64,000 bases of DNA from Pycnopodia helianthoides (lineage: Eukaryota; Echinodermata; Asteroidea; Forcipulatida; Asteriidae), in the NCBI GenBank assembly GCA_032158295.1, contig CM063247.1, forward strand, positions 22,853,876-22,917,875, in the 5' to 3' direction. Shown here one piece after another: positions 41,701 through 60,309 of this stretch (positions are counted from its first letter, which is position 1; every line of letters starts with the position of its first letter). Made by a program: the position numbers and the translations under genes. The notes under the pieces are model-generated. The model saw nothing but the letters and a program-made list of their open reading frames with translations. It searched no databases and was not told where the DNA came from.

Positions 41701-44700
41701 ATTGTGTCATGCCAACCATAGAGCTACATGTATGATCAGCATGACTGCCAACCTTTGCGAGATTAATGTGGGTGTTTCTCGCTGGATCGGTTTACGCAGT
41801 GGATCAAATAATAAAACCATGACGATAATGGTCAATTTTCCTTGAAGCCTTCTGGGGTTTTTCCTTCTTTGAATAACCTCACTTCGTCGCCATAGAAACA
41901 TGTTTTTTTAAAACTTGCATTGGAAGACTACATGGAAAGAGTTTTATCATTGAAAACGAGTATAACTGGCATGTATACACGTGTACAATGTAGACAGGGG
42001 AGTAATTATTTCAGGGCATTACACTAAAGTGTATTAATTACAAAATAGTACTTGTAAGATATGGTACACACAGCTACATGTACACAATGTACATGCCATG
42101 TACCTATTGAGTAATAGTCATGATGTTATTCAGAATACAATTATCTTTTTTTGTACAGTACCATGCAGCGTATACAGACTACAATGTACACAAGTGTATT
42201 TATTTGCAGTATGCAGACTCTGCCAGCACATGTCATGTTTGTAAGACCAGTAAACCACTATAGCCATGGTACAAGTAAAGGATCCATATTACATACATGT
42301 ACACTAACCTTGTCCAGTGTGTACATTTAACATTTTTGTTTCTTGTAACTGAGACAAAAGTCAGAGGTTATTGATCTTTATCTTTGAACTTTAAAGGAAA
42401 CTTACCTTTTTCCTGTTCAATCACTTAGACATGTAGTATGTACATGTTCTGTACCTTACTGACAGTATTTCTCAAAGGCCAGAAGGCAGGGTTAAATTTC
42501 GGAATTTCCGGAATATCTAAATATATTTTTTAGGTGTTATGGATATCATTGTAACAATGAAACGAAGTAGACAACCAACATTCTCAAACGTGGCTTTTGT
42601 TCACCATAAAATGGCCAAACCTTGGCTGTACATGTACATGTACACAAGCCACACACTGCTGATAATCGGCTTGAAGCTTGAATCTCAGACTTACCTCCCA
42701 CACTCCCATGTCAAATACAATTGTGTCAGCCTAATAATATATTGTAATCCTGGTTTGTCCTACAAAAGGACTAAGGACAAACATCCGTACAATAAGGGAG
42801 AATTTTCAGTTGCATGAATTCCAGTACCGATTGTGCCTCTTTGTTTCAGGGCAAACGAAGCATAAAACGATGAGTGCATACTGTACATTGTGAATGTCAG
42901 AGCGTGTTATGACGTCTGCCGAAAGCATCCCTAGATTTTTTTTTTTAAATTGGTTTGTCCGACTTCTGTTCTTGTGTCCATGCATAAAAGTTTTAGATGT
43001 ACATTATTCATCCCATAGGGCTCCAAACATTGCCAAAAGCTTAAAAATGTGATATCACTGGTTAACTGGTTAATGCCAGAAGCCATTTGCCCAGTACAAA
43101 GAGAAACAAAGGGTACTGGAATCTGCAAATCAAGACCTTCGTCCTTTACAGTGTACAACAAGTGAGGACTACGAGAGATCAATAGGCTGCCACCATTGTT
43201 TACATAATTATATTTGCCAATTGGAAGTAACTCTGAGATTCCAGCACGGCCAAGAGTTGGGCCGATTCACTGCGAGTGTGAACACATACCACATTCTATC
43301 CAAAGAGAAAAAGAAGTCCAAATTCTACCCATAAAAATATTCCGGAAATTCCTAAAATTAATCCCAAGGGTGAGCACAGAAAAATTCCAGAATTCCCAGC
43401 TGACATGTTTTCCAGAGACTAACACAAATGTTTTGTCAGGAAACTCTGCACATACATGTAGGCCTACAGAATGGATATGATCTTGATTTGAAAAATGCAT
43501 TTTTTCAAAGTCTGATTTGGGAAACAAATGATAAAAACCCTTTGTAACTGATTTTTTGCCTTATTTTTGGTAATCAACACTGCAAATAACAGGACCCAAC
43601 AATGCTTTACGAAGGGCCGGGAACTTTTGACCAAAAGGTTTTGGTGTTCAGTATTCAAGAGACTCTGAGCTTATAAGGAAGATCCCAAGCACAATACACT
43701 ACCAGGGATATGGTTGAGACAAACATGTAATCATAAATGTCATTGAATGATTGATTCAACTTACTCAATCCTGTAGGTTTGACAAGCTCTCCTAGTACAT
43801 CATAAAAGGGCAATAATTTCAACTTCACATCGGGATGAAACGGCTGGGGCTGACACGAGCCTCCCAAGAGTTCATGAGGGACAGTCTGATGAATATTCAT
43901 GGTACCAGGGTAGGATGGAAGTGGTGGGTTACTTGAACTGTGGTGAGTCCCTGTGCTACCTGACCCTGCCCCTTCTGGCATGCCCGGCATGAATTGGGGT
44001 GGGTTAATCAGTCTTCTGGGGAACCTCCTTCGGTATAACTCCCGGATTTTGATTTGGACGGAGGTACTACAGCCACTCTTGAGTAGAGTCAGGCCACGGG
44101 TCTGTAGTTCGTGTTTGCGACCGCTCTTATTTCTTCCCGCATAGCCAAGGAGCACTTGGAGTTCTGAAACCCGAAAACTCATCACCATGTGCTGCAATGG
44201 AAAGAACATACATCCATTAAGCAAATAAACAGTTCTTGAACTTCGTTCCCATTCACATTTTACAGGAATGGCAACAATAATAATCAAAAAGTAAAGTTTT
44301 CAATCCATAAAAAAAAATTACAACACCATTTTTTTGCTGATATTTGGACTATCGTCAAGAAAGATTATGGTCTTCATTTGTTTAAACGTAATTTTTTTTT
44401 TAAATCGACATTGTTGTTACTTACGCTGAAATTACATATCAAGTACGTACATGAATCAACAATGAGATAGGGTTTTAAATATTTGCAAGAGACTAATTCC
44501 CCAAAAATTTGACAAACATAGTGCCTGATAAACTTCTGGCACCGTGTTTTCTTGGGGAAACAACAATTAAGTATCACTGAATGAAAGTAGGCCAATAAAT
44601 TATTTTCTTATTCTTATAAAATGTCCCGCTTGCAATTGCTGAATTAGAATTGCGAGTTATTTATTCTGATTTGCATGCAGGCCTGGAATTAAACCCATCA

Positions 44701-46182
44701 TGCCCAATCATAACCCTACATGCACTTTAAGTGTAGTATGGTTCTTGACAATCTGAAACCCTTCTTCCACTTTTTCACTTAATAAAGAATCAAAGGGGAA
44801 ATCAGTGCGGGAAACTAGTCATCCCGCCCCTAGCATAGTTGCCCACAACAAAGCCCCCCCCCCCCCCCCCCCCCGCAAAACTTGACTGCTCTGCCTACTC
44901 GGCCTACACACATAAAGTGGCACACTTTTTTGTTGTGTTTTCATTTTTCCTGTTTGAACTCCAAGTCTGAAGAAAAGTTACGTTTTTGCATTTCTATGAA
45001 CAAAAGGTTGCAGTTGGATGATAACAAACTACAATGTAAGAAAACCTGAATCGTTCGGCCAAAACAAAAACATTCTGTTTCCGGTTACCAGATCAACCCT
45101 TATTTTATTTTAACTTTTCATTCGGCTTAAAACAAAAAACCCAAAAAAAACAACAACAATGGTTCCAAGGAGCAAATGTCTGGCTTTGACCACAAATTTA
45201 AACTTATTTCAACACAACAGAAATAAAAACCAGGACAAATCACCAACAAAAATATCAATATCTTTGTGATTTTTATTTTTTGTGATCCACTCATCTCTAT
45301 AACCGATTATCTTAATTGAATGAAAAATACCCGTTGATCTTGCACTGTTTTTTGCAGTAGATTCCACTCACGCTGATTATTATAAGAAATTTTCCCATGG
45401 TGGTAGTTGCGTATATAATTTATAAACCTCTTTTCATGAGAGAGGGTCATTCAAAAACGTGGAGTAATAATATTCTTGTTTGATTCTTATAATCGAGCTT
45501 CAGCATACAGCCAATGGAAAAAATGGAAAAGGAAACGTGCAACTAACCATGAACCAAGTCAGAATTTCGACCTTATTCTGTACACTAAAGGAAAAATAAT
45601 AATCTATCAAAAGTCGTGTAAATGGGTTTTATTTAGCACGTTCTTTACGACCAAAGTCGTTTCAAATCCTTCACTTTGTCTTTGAGAATTGGATACAGAA
45701 GGAATTAACATTGTCTTTGTAAAAGAAAAATTAAGAAAGGGTTTAACTTTAATTTGAAATTTGCTTTTAAAAATAATCCGGCACGACGGGTTAACACTAA
45801 CAAAAAAATAATTTATAATCACGAAGGGAACTGGTGTTAAAAAATCTTACGATATAAAGTGGCAATCAGAAATGGAACTTTTTCGCTCTGATTGTCAAAA
45901 ACCGTTCAACAATCATTCATTGATTTGAGCATGTTGAGAATGCAATTAACTGCGTACACACATCCCTATGCCATAATGCTGTGTGTGTTTAGATATGACG
46001 TTCTCTCGATCAACAACACAAGACACATTCTTCGATTCAACTCAAAATTAACACGTAAATTCACAATAAAACACTCAATTCTTAACAAAAATGAACACAT
46101 AATAAATAATGTGACTGATACCGTACACAAATTTACAATTTAAAGTAAGTTTTGTCACCTTTAAATCATCAAAATCCGCCAT
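11566..46182 (-). CDS. PIAS: PIAS family SUMO E3 ligase (complete, 12 coding exons)
   Basis: E3 SUMO ligase and transcription co-regulator of the nucleus. Coding exons, in order: 46182-46159, 44191-43765, 36171-36063, 32912-32822, 23448-23314, 22776-22671, 21317-21083, 19988-19870, 18540-18078, 13470-13313, 12934-12897 and 11736-11566. Phases agree throughout and sum to 2076 nt, about 691 residues, against roughly 650 for human PIAS1. Residues 1-70 form the SAP domain (MADFDDLK, then [20 protein letters not shown]); the PINIT domain has PVNIT; the SP-RING has CNHLQCF...CPVC; the SIM is [14 protein letters not shown] with a long acidic run; the C-terminus is ADVIALD, like the vertebrate ISLD end. 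All introns are GT-AG. The exon 9 donor (CT|GTTTTC) is weak and is the least certain junction. The gene is head to head with KATNAL2. Which vertebrate paralogue it resembles most cannot be decided here. Confidence 0.95.
12361..12555. mobile_element. Palindromic element, sibling of 24.4 kb
   Basis: GAAAGATGGAATGATCCATT and the mirrored ATGGAACAATCCATCTTTC flank a TAGCTTCGCCTC centre. Flanks AACGATCTACTTGGATGTTG and TGTTCATTATTAG match the element at 24410-24610. Confidence 0.75.
12611..12875. repeat. 53-bp tandem repeat, 5 copies
   Basis: Units starting TGATTGGACAAAGACAA at 12611, 12664, 12717, 12770 and 12823. The array lies in PIAS intron 11, about 20 bp past the exon 11 donor. Because 53 is not a multiple of 3, all three minus frames stay open and give look-alike ORFs. 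Confidence 0.92.
12897..12934 (-). CDS. PIAS: PIAS exon 11 (38-nt microexon)
   Basis: Acceptor TTGTCAACAG and donor CAG|GTAAAT. With phase 1 entry it reads (G)[12 protein letters not shown] and leaves in phase 0, exactly the phases needed to join exon 10 to exon 12. Confidence 0.8.
13313..13470 (-). CDS. PIAS: PIAS exon 10 (Ser/Pro/Tyr-rich C-terminal part)
   Basis: 158 nt, acceptor TTCTCTAACCAG and donor CCTG|GTAAGT. It encodes [40 protein letters not shown] and [12 protein letters not shown]. Its acceptor and first 36 nt are the unit of the 25-copy array immediately upstream. Confidence 0.88.
13435..16103. repeat. 25-copy 107-bp tandem array of a PIAS splice-acceptor junction
   Basis: Twenty-five units of 107 bp; six have one base deleted, which gives exactly 2669 bp. 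On the minus strand each unit carries TACTAAC, then about 30 nt with CTTCTCTTCTCTAACCAG, then the first 36 nt of exon 10 (GTACCCTATAGATTACAGC on), then unrelated sequence with TGA. The innermost copy (13435-13541) is the real exon junction; the other 24 are extra acceptors inside intron 9. Two variable sites (CTATA/CTATG and CTGAT/CTGGT) recur in blocks, suggesting block duplication. Confidence 0.96.
16600..16715 (+). mobile_element. SINE-like fragment with tRNA B-box
   Basis: GGTTCAAATCC at 16688 fits a Pol III B box, preceded by GTCTGCGTGGCCTGCTTGC. I could not fold a convincing cloverleaf. Confidence 0.35.
17755..17943. mobile_element. Family C element
   Basis: AGCCCAATTTCATAGAACTG at the left and CAGCTCTATGAAATTG at the right; the interior has GCTAAGCAGAAATGAGCAGG-type motifs and TTGTACATGTGAC. 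It abuts the SINE-like B-box sequence at 17943-18058. Confidence 0.85.
17943..18058 (-). mobile_element. SINE-like fragment with tRNA B-box next to PIAS exon 9
   Basis: On the minus strand GGTTCGAATCC (18007-17997) is a perfect Pol III B box, followed by a pyrimidine-rich tail. It begins right after the read-through stop of PIAS exon 9. The A box is not clear. Confidence 0.5.
18078..18540 (-). CDS. PIAS: PIAS exon 9, SIM and acidic region
   Basis: It starts after CACCGTACAG and encodes [20 protein letters not shown], an acidic run, then Pro/Ser-rich sequence. [14 protein letters not shown] matches the SUMO-interacting motif of PIAS. The only phase-2 donor that links to exon 10 is CT|GTTTTC at 18077, a weak match. 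If the intron is retained, the protein ends FSFDY with TGA at 18061-18059. Confidence 0.85.
19870..19988 (-). CDS. PIAS: PIAS exon 8
   Basis: 119 nt between CTCTTTCCAG and G|GTATGT. It encodes [20 protein letters not shown], then [19 protein letters not shown], the conserved helix after the SP-RING. Confidence 0.93.
20075..20262. mobile_element. Family C element, left end degraded
   Basis: TTTTCTGCTAAGCAGAAATG, AGGACACCAGTCACAAATTG and the right end AGCAGCTCTATGAAATTGGG match family C; the left terminal repeat is replaced. It lies in the PIAS intron between exons 7 and 8. Confidence 0.75.
21083..21317 (-). CDS. PIAS: PIAS exon 7, SP-RING
   Basis: 235 nt. It encodes [20 protein letters not shown] and then the [62 protein letters not shown]. 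The Cys/His ligands needed to bind zinc and recruit UBC9 are present. The exon ends GATGG|GTTTGT; read-through would stop after FVQKSL. Confidence 0.96.
21385..21667. mobile_element. TTAA-ended MITE with palindromes
   Basis: Left end TTAACACGTTGCCTACGAG; right end, read inward, TTAACTCGTTGACTGCCGG. The 283-bp interior has a perfect 18-bp palindrome, CTACGAGTATACTCGTAG (21439-21456), and a near copy at 21397-21414. The TTAA borders fit a piggyBac-type target, but no transposase is present. Confidence 0.7.
22671..22776 (-). CDS. PIAS: PIAS exon 6
   Basis: 106 nt between TGAAATTGTGCAG and A|GTAAGT. It encodes [20 protein letters not shown] and [13 protein letters not shown], the end of PINIT and the linker to the SP-RING. 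Confidence 0.95.
23314..23448 (-). CDS. PIAS: PIAS exon 5, PINIT motif
   Basis: 135 nt, phase 0 at both ends. It encodes [19 protein letters not shown] and [16 protein letters not shown] is the local form of the PINIT signature. Confidence 0.95.
24410..24612. mobile_element. Long hairpin-forming palindromic element
   Basis: Arms 24438-24513 and 24527-24600 are near-perfect inverted copies (for example GAAAGATGGAATGTTCCATT against AATGGAACATTCCATCTTTC) around a 13-nt centre with GGCGGAGCC. A relative lies at 12361-12555. Confidence 0.88.
25606..25700 (-). repeat. Family E fragment
   Basis: GCAGGCCTTGCTCTTTAAAA, GCCCATCGGGCTAGTAACG and CTTGCCCCCTGAAAG match, in reverse, the right part of the element at 39919-40291. 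Confidence 0.6.
25700..27750. other. PIAS intron 4 sequence without recognised genes
   Basis: No convincing exon, RNA gene or transposon end. A G-rich run near 27640 and scattered ACATGTAC motifs are the only visible features. Confidence 0.5.
27752..28145 (-). mobile_element. MITE family A copy
   Basis: Reverse-oriented full copy with TTAA-bounded AAAGGAACATTACAGAATTG ends. The core AGATCGATCGGCCATCTGGG is intact. Confidence 0.9.
28150..31080. other. PIAS intron 4 sequence without recognised genes
   Basis: AT-rich sequence with a purine-rich tract at 29240-29290 and a (TG)n run near 29120. No ORF with protein similarity. Confidence 0.5.
31083..31424 (+). mobile_element. MITE family D copy
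   Basis: Begins TTAAAGGTATTGTACACTTT and ends AATAGTGTACAGGGCCTTTAA in slightly imperfect inverted form. It contains the core GAGCTCAATTGGTCATCGAG and GTCACGAGAAAATAG shared with families A and B, plus a GCGCGATAATTACTATTG segment. The inverse copy is at 37836. Confidence 0.88.
31692..31885. repeat. (TACATG)n self-complementary microsatellite
   Basis: Runs of ACATGTACATGTACAT with a few interruptions (TAGATG, CCACAT). The hexamer is its own complement when shifted, so the whole tract can form hairpins. The MYMYM-type ORF over it is an artefact. Confidence 0.95.
32078..32390. mobile_element. Inverted-repeat element with about 55-bp ends
   Basis: GACACGTTGCCTTGGAGTGG and CGATTCGGACTATAA near the left are mirrored by TTATAGTCCAAATCGCCCAA and TAAGGCAATCTGTTTC at the right; AGCGTTTGAAAGCAT faces ATGCTTTCAAACG. 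It abuts the family B copy at 32389. Confidence 0.85.
32389..32764 (+). mobile_element. MITE family B copy
   Basis: TTAAAGACACTGGACACC at the left, AGTGTCCACTGCCTTTAA at the right, and the central TCACGCGTGAGGTCTC. It lies directly beside PIAS exon 4. Confidence 0.92.
32822..32912 (-). CDS. PIAS: PIAS exon 4, PINIT domain
   Basis: 91 nt between TTTTCTTTGTAG and CCA|GTAAGT. It encodes [20 protein letters not shown], then [11 protein letters not shown], a conserved PINIT segment. Confidence 0.95.
33580..35275. mobile_element. Foldback element with 420-bp arms
   Basis: The left arm 33580-33999 is the inverse of the right arm 34847-35275. The ends are TTAACCCTTAAGGGCCCAAG and its near mirror. 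Each arm is made of about ten subrepeats of roughly 40 bp sharing AGGATTTAGAAGGATTTGGG. The middle (34000-34846) has no transposase. This resembles foldback elements such as the sea urchin TU family in architecture; homology to TU is not shown. Confidence 0.88.
35607..35995 (+). mobile_element. MITE family A copy
   Basis: Full 389-bp copy with TTAA-bounded inverted ends, about 70 bp from PIAS exon 3. Confidence 0.92.
36063..36171 (-). CDS. PIAS: PIAS exon 3, PINIT domain
   Basis: 109 nt starting after ATTATTTTCAG and ending at AG|GTAAAC, phase 1 in and phase 2 out. It reads [20 protein letters not shown], then [15 protein letters not shown], as in the PIAS PINIT domain. Confidence 0.93.
36617..36964. 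repeat. Palindromic minisatellite, 12 cores
   Basis: Twelve cores of the form AATTCYCTAGWGAATT, mostly 27-29 bp apart, joined by CATRTGTACATC. At 36727 the core AATTCTCTAGAGAATT is a perfect 16-bp palindrome. Confidence 0.92.
37836..38172 (-). mobile_element. MITE family D copy
   Basis: Inverse of the copy at 31083: TTAAAGGCCCTGTACACTAT at the left, AAAAGTGTACAATACCTTTAA at the right. Confidence 0.88.
39140..39545. repeat. Diverged repeats with GGCGGCCATCTTG
   Basis: GGCGGCCATCTTG occurs at 39328 and 39479. Its complement CAAGATGGCGGCC fits the YY1 consensus. CCTCCTTTTT tracts recur at 39150, 39165 and 39520. It lies in the PIAS intron between exons 2 and 3. Confidence 0.55.
39919..40291. 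mobile_element. Family E element
   Basis: Left end CAGGGCTCGCCCTTAACAC; right end CCTAAGCGCAAGGCCTG is its diverged mirror. The interior repeats GGGCTAGTAAAC-type motifs. Confidence 0.65.
40312..40535. repeat. ACATGTGCATAC-type satellite
   Basis: Irregular repeats of CATGTACATGTGCATA. Both strands stay open in several frames, giving spurious Cys/His/Met-rich ORFs. Confidence 0.92.
40857..41248. mobile_element. Family E relative with perfect ends
   Basis: CAGGGCTCGAATTTG at the left and its inverse, CAAATTCGAGCCCTG with one change, at the right. CTGGACC, GGCCAGTGATTTTAG and GGTCTTGTG motifs recur in the copy at 55211. Confidence 0.85.
41260..43700. other. PIAS intron 2 sequence without recognised genes
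   Basis: ACATGTAC-rich and AT-rich sequence. AATTTCCGGAATAT near 42500 and TATTCCGGAAATTCC near 43340 face each other as an inverted pair. No ORF is convincing. Confidence 0.45.
43765..44191 (-). CDS. PIAS: PIAS exon 2, SAP domain
   Basis: 427 nt. Acceptor CTTTCCATTGCAG and donor A|GTAAGT. It encodes [20 protein letters not shown] (SAP domain with its LxxLL motif), [15 protein letters not shown], a Pro/Ser/Gly linker, and [18 protein letters not shown], which opens the PINIT region. Confidence 0.95.
44300..46140. other. PIAS intron 1, no recognised gene
   Basis: AT-rich sequence with a run of about 22 C near 44850. No repeat family from the rest of the window was recognised. Confidence 0.5.
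46159..46182 (-). CDS. PIAS: PIAS coding exon 1 (MADFDDLK)
   Basis: A 24-nt coding start, ATG then GCGGATTTTGATGATTTAAAG, with donor GTGACA at 46158. It is in phase 0 with the SAP exon and matches the MAD...LK start of vertebrate PIAS proteins. The start codon is 323 bp from that of KATNAL2. Confidence 0.88.
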
Positions 46183-46505
46183 ATCGGGGCGCTGTCGACG
46201 ACATTTGTGTAGATTGAAGGTCCTTTCACGATTTTTTCCATACCGATTGGAAACAACTGCGCTTGCGCAAGTACTGCCTCTCTCAATTAGTTTACAAATT
46301 AATATACTTTTTTTAATACACGTAAATTTTTAAAATTATTATTTTCTGGGTCAAAGCTATGAAATACTGTTTTTAAAAATTTTTATTTTTTAAATTTTTA
46401 TAAAACAACAACCAAGTCTGCTATTTGACGCACGAGCCGAAAAGGTCAGAATCGTCAAAAGTCCAGGCAACGGGGGACGCATTCACGATTTTGTGAAAGT
46501 TAATC
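46183..46505. promoter_or_regulatory. Shared PIAS/KATNAL2 bidirectional promoter region
   Basis: These 323 bp separate two divergent ATGs. Visible motifs are an inverted CCAAT box (ATTGG, 46246), TGCGCTTGCGCA near 46258 that is one base from an NRF1 palindrome, and GGCAAC at 46466, half of an RFX X-box. There is no TATA box in a useful place. The region is richer in CpG at its ends than the flanking introns. Confidence 0.75.
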
Positions 46506-57554
<11,049 letters not shown>

Positions 57555-57604
57555 AGTTAAGACTTGGGTTTTGTGGAGTTCAAGTTGTGTGGAAGATGGA
57601 ATTA

Positions 57605-57952
57605 AAATAATAATAATGTTCGGTTTTTATATATAGCGCTTTATACACCATGTCTCAAAGCGCTTCCAACATTAGTACCCTGATCACTGGGCCATTTCAT
57701 TCCTTAAACCATCTCAGCTCTCTGGGGAGTATACAGCCTGTGCTGCCAAATATGTAGCGCACTAAGCTAAATCAATCACAAGAACCATCTCTGCCCTCAC
57801 AGGTACCCATTTACCCCTGGGTGGAGAGAAGCAATATAGTAAAGTGTCTTGCTCAGGGACACAGGTGTCACGACCGGGATTCGAACCCACACTCTGCTGA
57901 ACAGAAACACCAGAGCTTGAATTCGGTGCTCTTATCCGCTCGGCCACGACAC
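57605..57952 (-). mobile_element. tRNA-headed SINE in the KATNAL2 3' flank
   Basis: On the minus strand it starts GTGTCGTGGCCGAGCGGATA, an A-box-like tRNA start, and has GGGTTCGAATCCCGG as B box. The head (57952-57865) can be drawn as a Leu-type cloverleaf with a CAA-like anticodon loop and wobble pairs in the acceptor stem. The body has CAGTGATCAGGG-type motifs also seen at 515-735 and ends in ATTATTATT. It is a retroposon, not a functional tRNA. Confidence 0.8.
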
Positions 57953-57959
57953 TCTAATT

Positions 57960-58845
57960 CATATGGTAGCATCAACACTGAGCAGTTCAGTTAGAAGATG
58001 CAAGGTATGGAAGGGGGTTAAAGAATGATCAGATGATGTGGGTGTGAAAATTGTCATAACCGAAATGAACTTTCTCTTGCAGATAAAATGAAAAATGATA
58101 TCAAATTGAGATCCAGGGGAAGCACGTCTCATGGATACTGTCAAACATGAATAGATCTTCCCAGTGTTCTGTTTGTCATGCTTGATTTAGAAAATCAGCA
58201 AATTGTTTTGATTTTTTTTTTAATTTTTTTATTTGAGCCCCAGTGTTGTAATGTGTCGAGTAATAACACTCCAATGATGGCAAACAATTCGAACTTGCCT
58301 TAAGAAAATGTACATTTGTCAGAATTTTAAAATCTTTTTTTTTCATAGCACATGGCTGTCACCAATCAGTGCTTTAAATGTAATACTGACAACAAGTGAA
58401 GTATCTTCAATTGAATGGCAGAATGTCTTAAACTATTCACATTTTTGGTGGACACCAAAGGCTGGCTCTTTTGTGTGAGAAAACCCTTTGGATTAAGGAT
58501 CCATCTTAACATGGGTTTGAATCTACACCCAGTCATGAAGATTATTCCAATCTTTTTTATTTTTTCAATTGACAATTATTGATTTTGTATCATATCTTAA
58601 TGTTACTATTACTGTGGCTGTTACATTAACCTGAGGCCTTTGAATGAAGCTGGTATATTGATTCTTTAGCTACTTATAATTGATATGTTGTGGAGGCTTG
58701 CCAACTAGGTTTGTTTATACATCTGATATTGCAATGCACAATGCACTTATTGCTGTGTGACTTTATACTTTGTGTTAACCACATGTTTGTATTTCACAAG
58801 CCATGCCTGACTTTATATGCAAGGGACAACATGTTTCTCAGCAAA
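57960..58845. other. KATNAL2 3' flank, nothing recognised
   Basis: AT-rich, with poly(T) tracts near 58210 and 58335. It could be 3' UTR. No ORF is convincing. Confidence 0.45.
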
Positions 58846-58849
58846 AACA

Positions 58850-59027
58850 GGGCCCATTTCATAGAGCTGCTTCAGCACAAAAAAGTAGCTAAGCAAAACA
58901 AAATTATGCTTACCAGAATAAGGTTACCGAAACTAGTCACATGTACAATTTGTGACTGGTATCCTGCTTAGCAGAGAAAATTGCTAAGCAATATTTTCTG
59001 CTGAAGCAGCTCAGTGAAATTGGGCCC
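58850..59027. mobile_element. MITE family C copy
   Basis: GGGCCCATTTCATAGAGCTG and CAGCTCAGTGAAATTGGGCCC ends; shortened interior. Confidence 0.88.
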
Positions 59028-59814
59028 AGGTTACCAGCCAAAAATTGATGATACATTTACATTTCTGTAATGTTTTCCTAAAATTTGTCGGTTCTTATTT
59101 TGAAAATTTCAAATTTCTCATCTGAATTAGTTTAACAAAGAAGGGTATGTACAGCATTGGAAAAAAACAAGGTTTTAGAACTGCTTTAACCATTAGCGTT
59201 TTGTCTCACTCTCTCCGACAGAGGTAACAAATATTTTCCAAATGTTCAACATATTTGAAAGTTTTGTCAGTGACCCACGAAAAAAAGTAAAAATTCAGAA
59301 CAAATTTTTACGTTTTACTCTGTCATATTAAAAGTTAGCATCAACCTAAAGAAACGTCTGTAAGTAATAACAAGGCCAACAATATTATTTACAAAATGTA
59401 GATAAAAGTATGTGTATTAATATTTTTAAATGGAAATAGTTTGTAAGCTTTTAAAGGCTTGGTATTTCTTATCTGGTGGGGCAAGGCCATTACCTGAGAA
59501 AATAGCATCTTCAGAGTTTAGATTATCACAAATTCTATAGGAACAATTATTTAAGGAGACTAAGGTCAAAACAAGGCAGGTAATGGAAGCAATAACCTAA
59601 CCTTAGTAATATTCAAAACCTATACTATTATTATATCATAATGCCTGTGGAGACTAAATAAACTCCAAAATAGCATGTTTGTATCAGTGCAAAAATCTTT
59701 GTATATATTGTTTTTTTAATAGTCTTTTTGCAAGTTGTGTTTGAAAGCACTGAGGCTGTAGCTGACTAAAGCTGTGCCAAGTGTACACAGAAACTTAATA
59801 GCGCTTAAATGAAC

Positions 59815-59931
59815 ATTACAGCTAAGCACAACAAAATTATGCTTACCAGAACAAGGTTACCAGCCAAACTACCATATCACTTCAACAATTTGTGACTGTT
59901 ATCCTGCTCATTTCTGCATAGCAGGCATCTG
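59815..59931. mobile_element. Family C fragment interrupted by family A
   Basis: AGCTAAGCACAACAAAATTA, ACCAGCCAAACTACCATATC and CATTTCTGCATAGCAGG follow family C order and stop where the A element begins at 59932. Confidence 0.65.
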
Positions 59932-60304
59932 TTAAAGGAACATTACAGAATTGGTTTTTGCTAACAAAACAGTCGCTGGTAGTGCAGGCACTTTATGTAA
60001 TCCACCATATACATAAACTGACAAACCTGTGGAAGTTTGAGATCGATCGGCCATCTGGGTCACGAGAAAATAGTGAAAAACCGATTACACATTTGCATGA
60101 AATCATATAGATTAACAAATGAATAAAACGCTCACTGAGCGATAAACTCCAATCAGAAAATTAGTTTATTCATTTCAGACAGAAATATTTCAAGGGATGT
60201 TTTCTACTATCATCATCATTAGACCCCGTAAGTTTTATGCAAATCTGTGACCAAAGGGTATATTTTACAAGTTTTTTCTTACCAATTCTGTACTGTTCCT
60301 TTAA
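59932..60304 (-). mobile_element. MITE family A copy
   Basis: TTAAAGGAACATTACAGAAT at the left; the right end has one change (TACTGTTCC). About 20 bp near the centre are deleted relative to the other copies. Confidence 0.9.
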
Positions 60305-60309
60305 GTACA

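Noticed and set aside
57865..57952. Functional tRNA-Leu gene on the minus strand
   Set aside because: The acceptor stem needs wobble pairs and the sequence continues into a SINE body also found elsewhere; best read as a SINE head.
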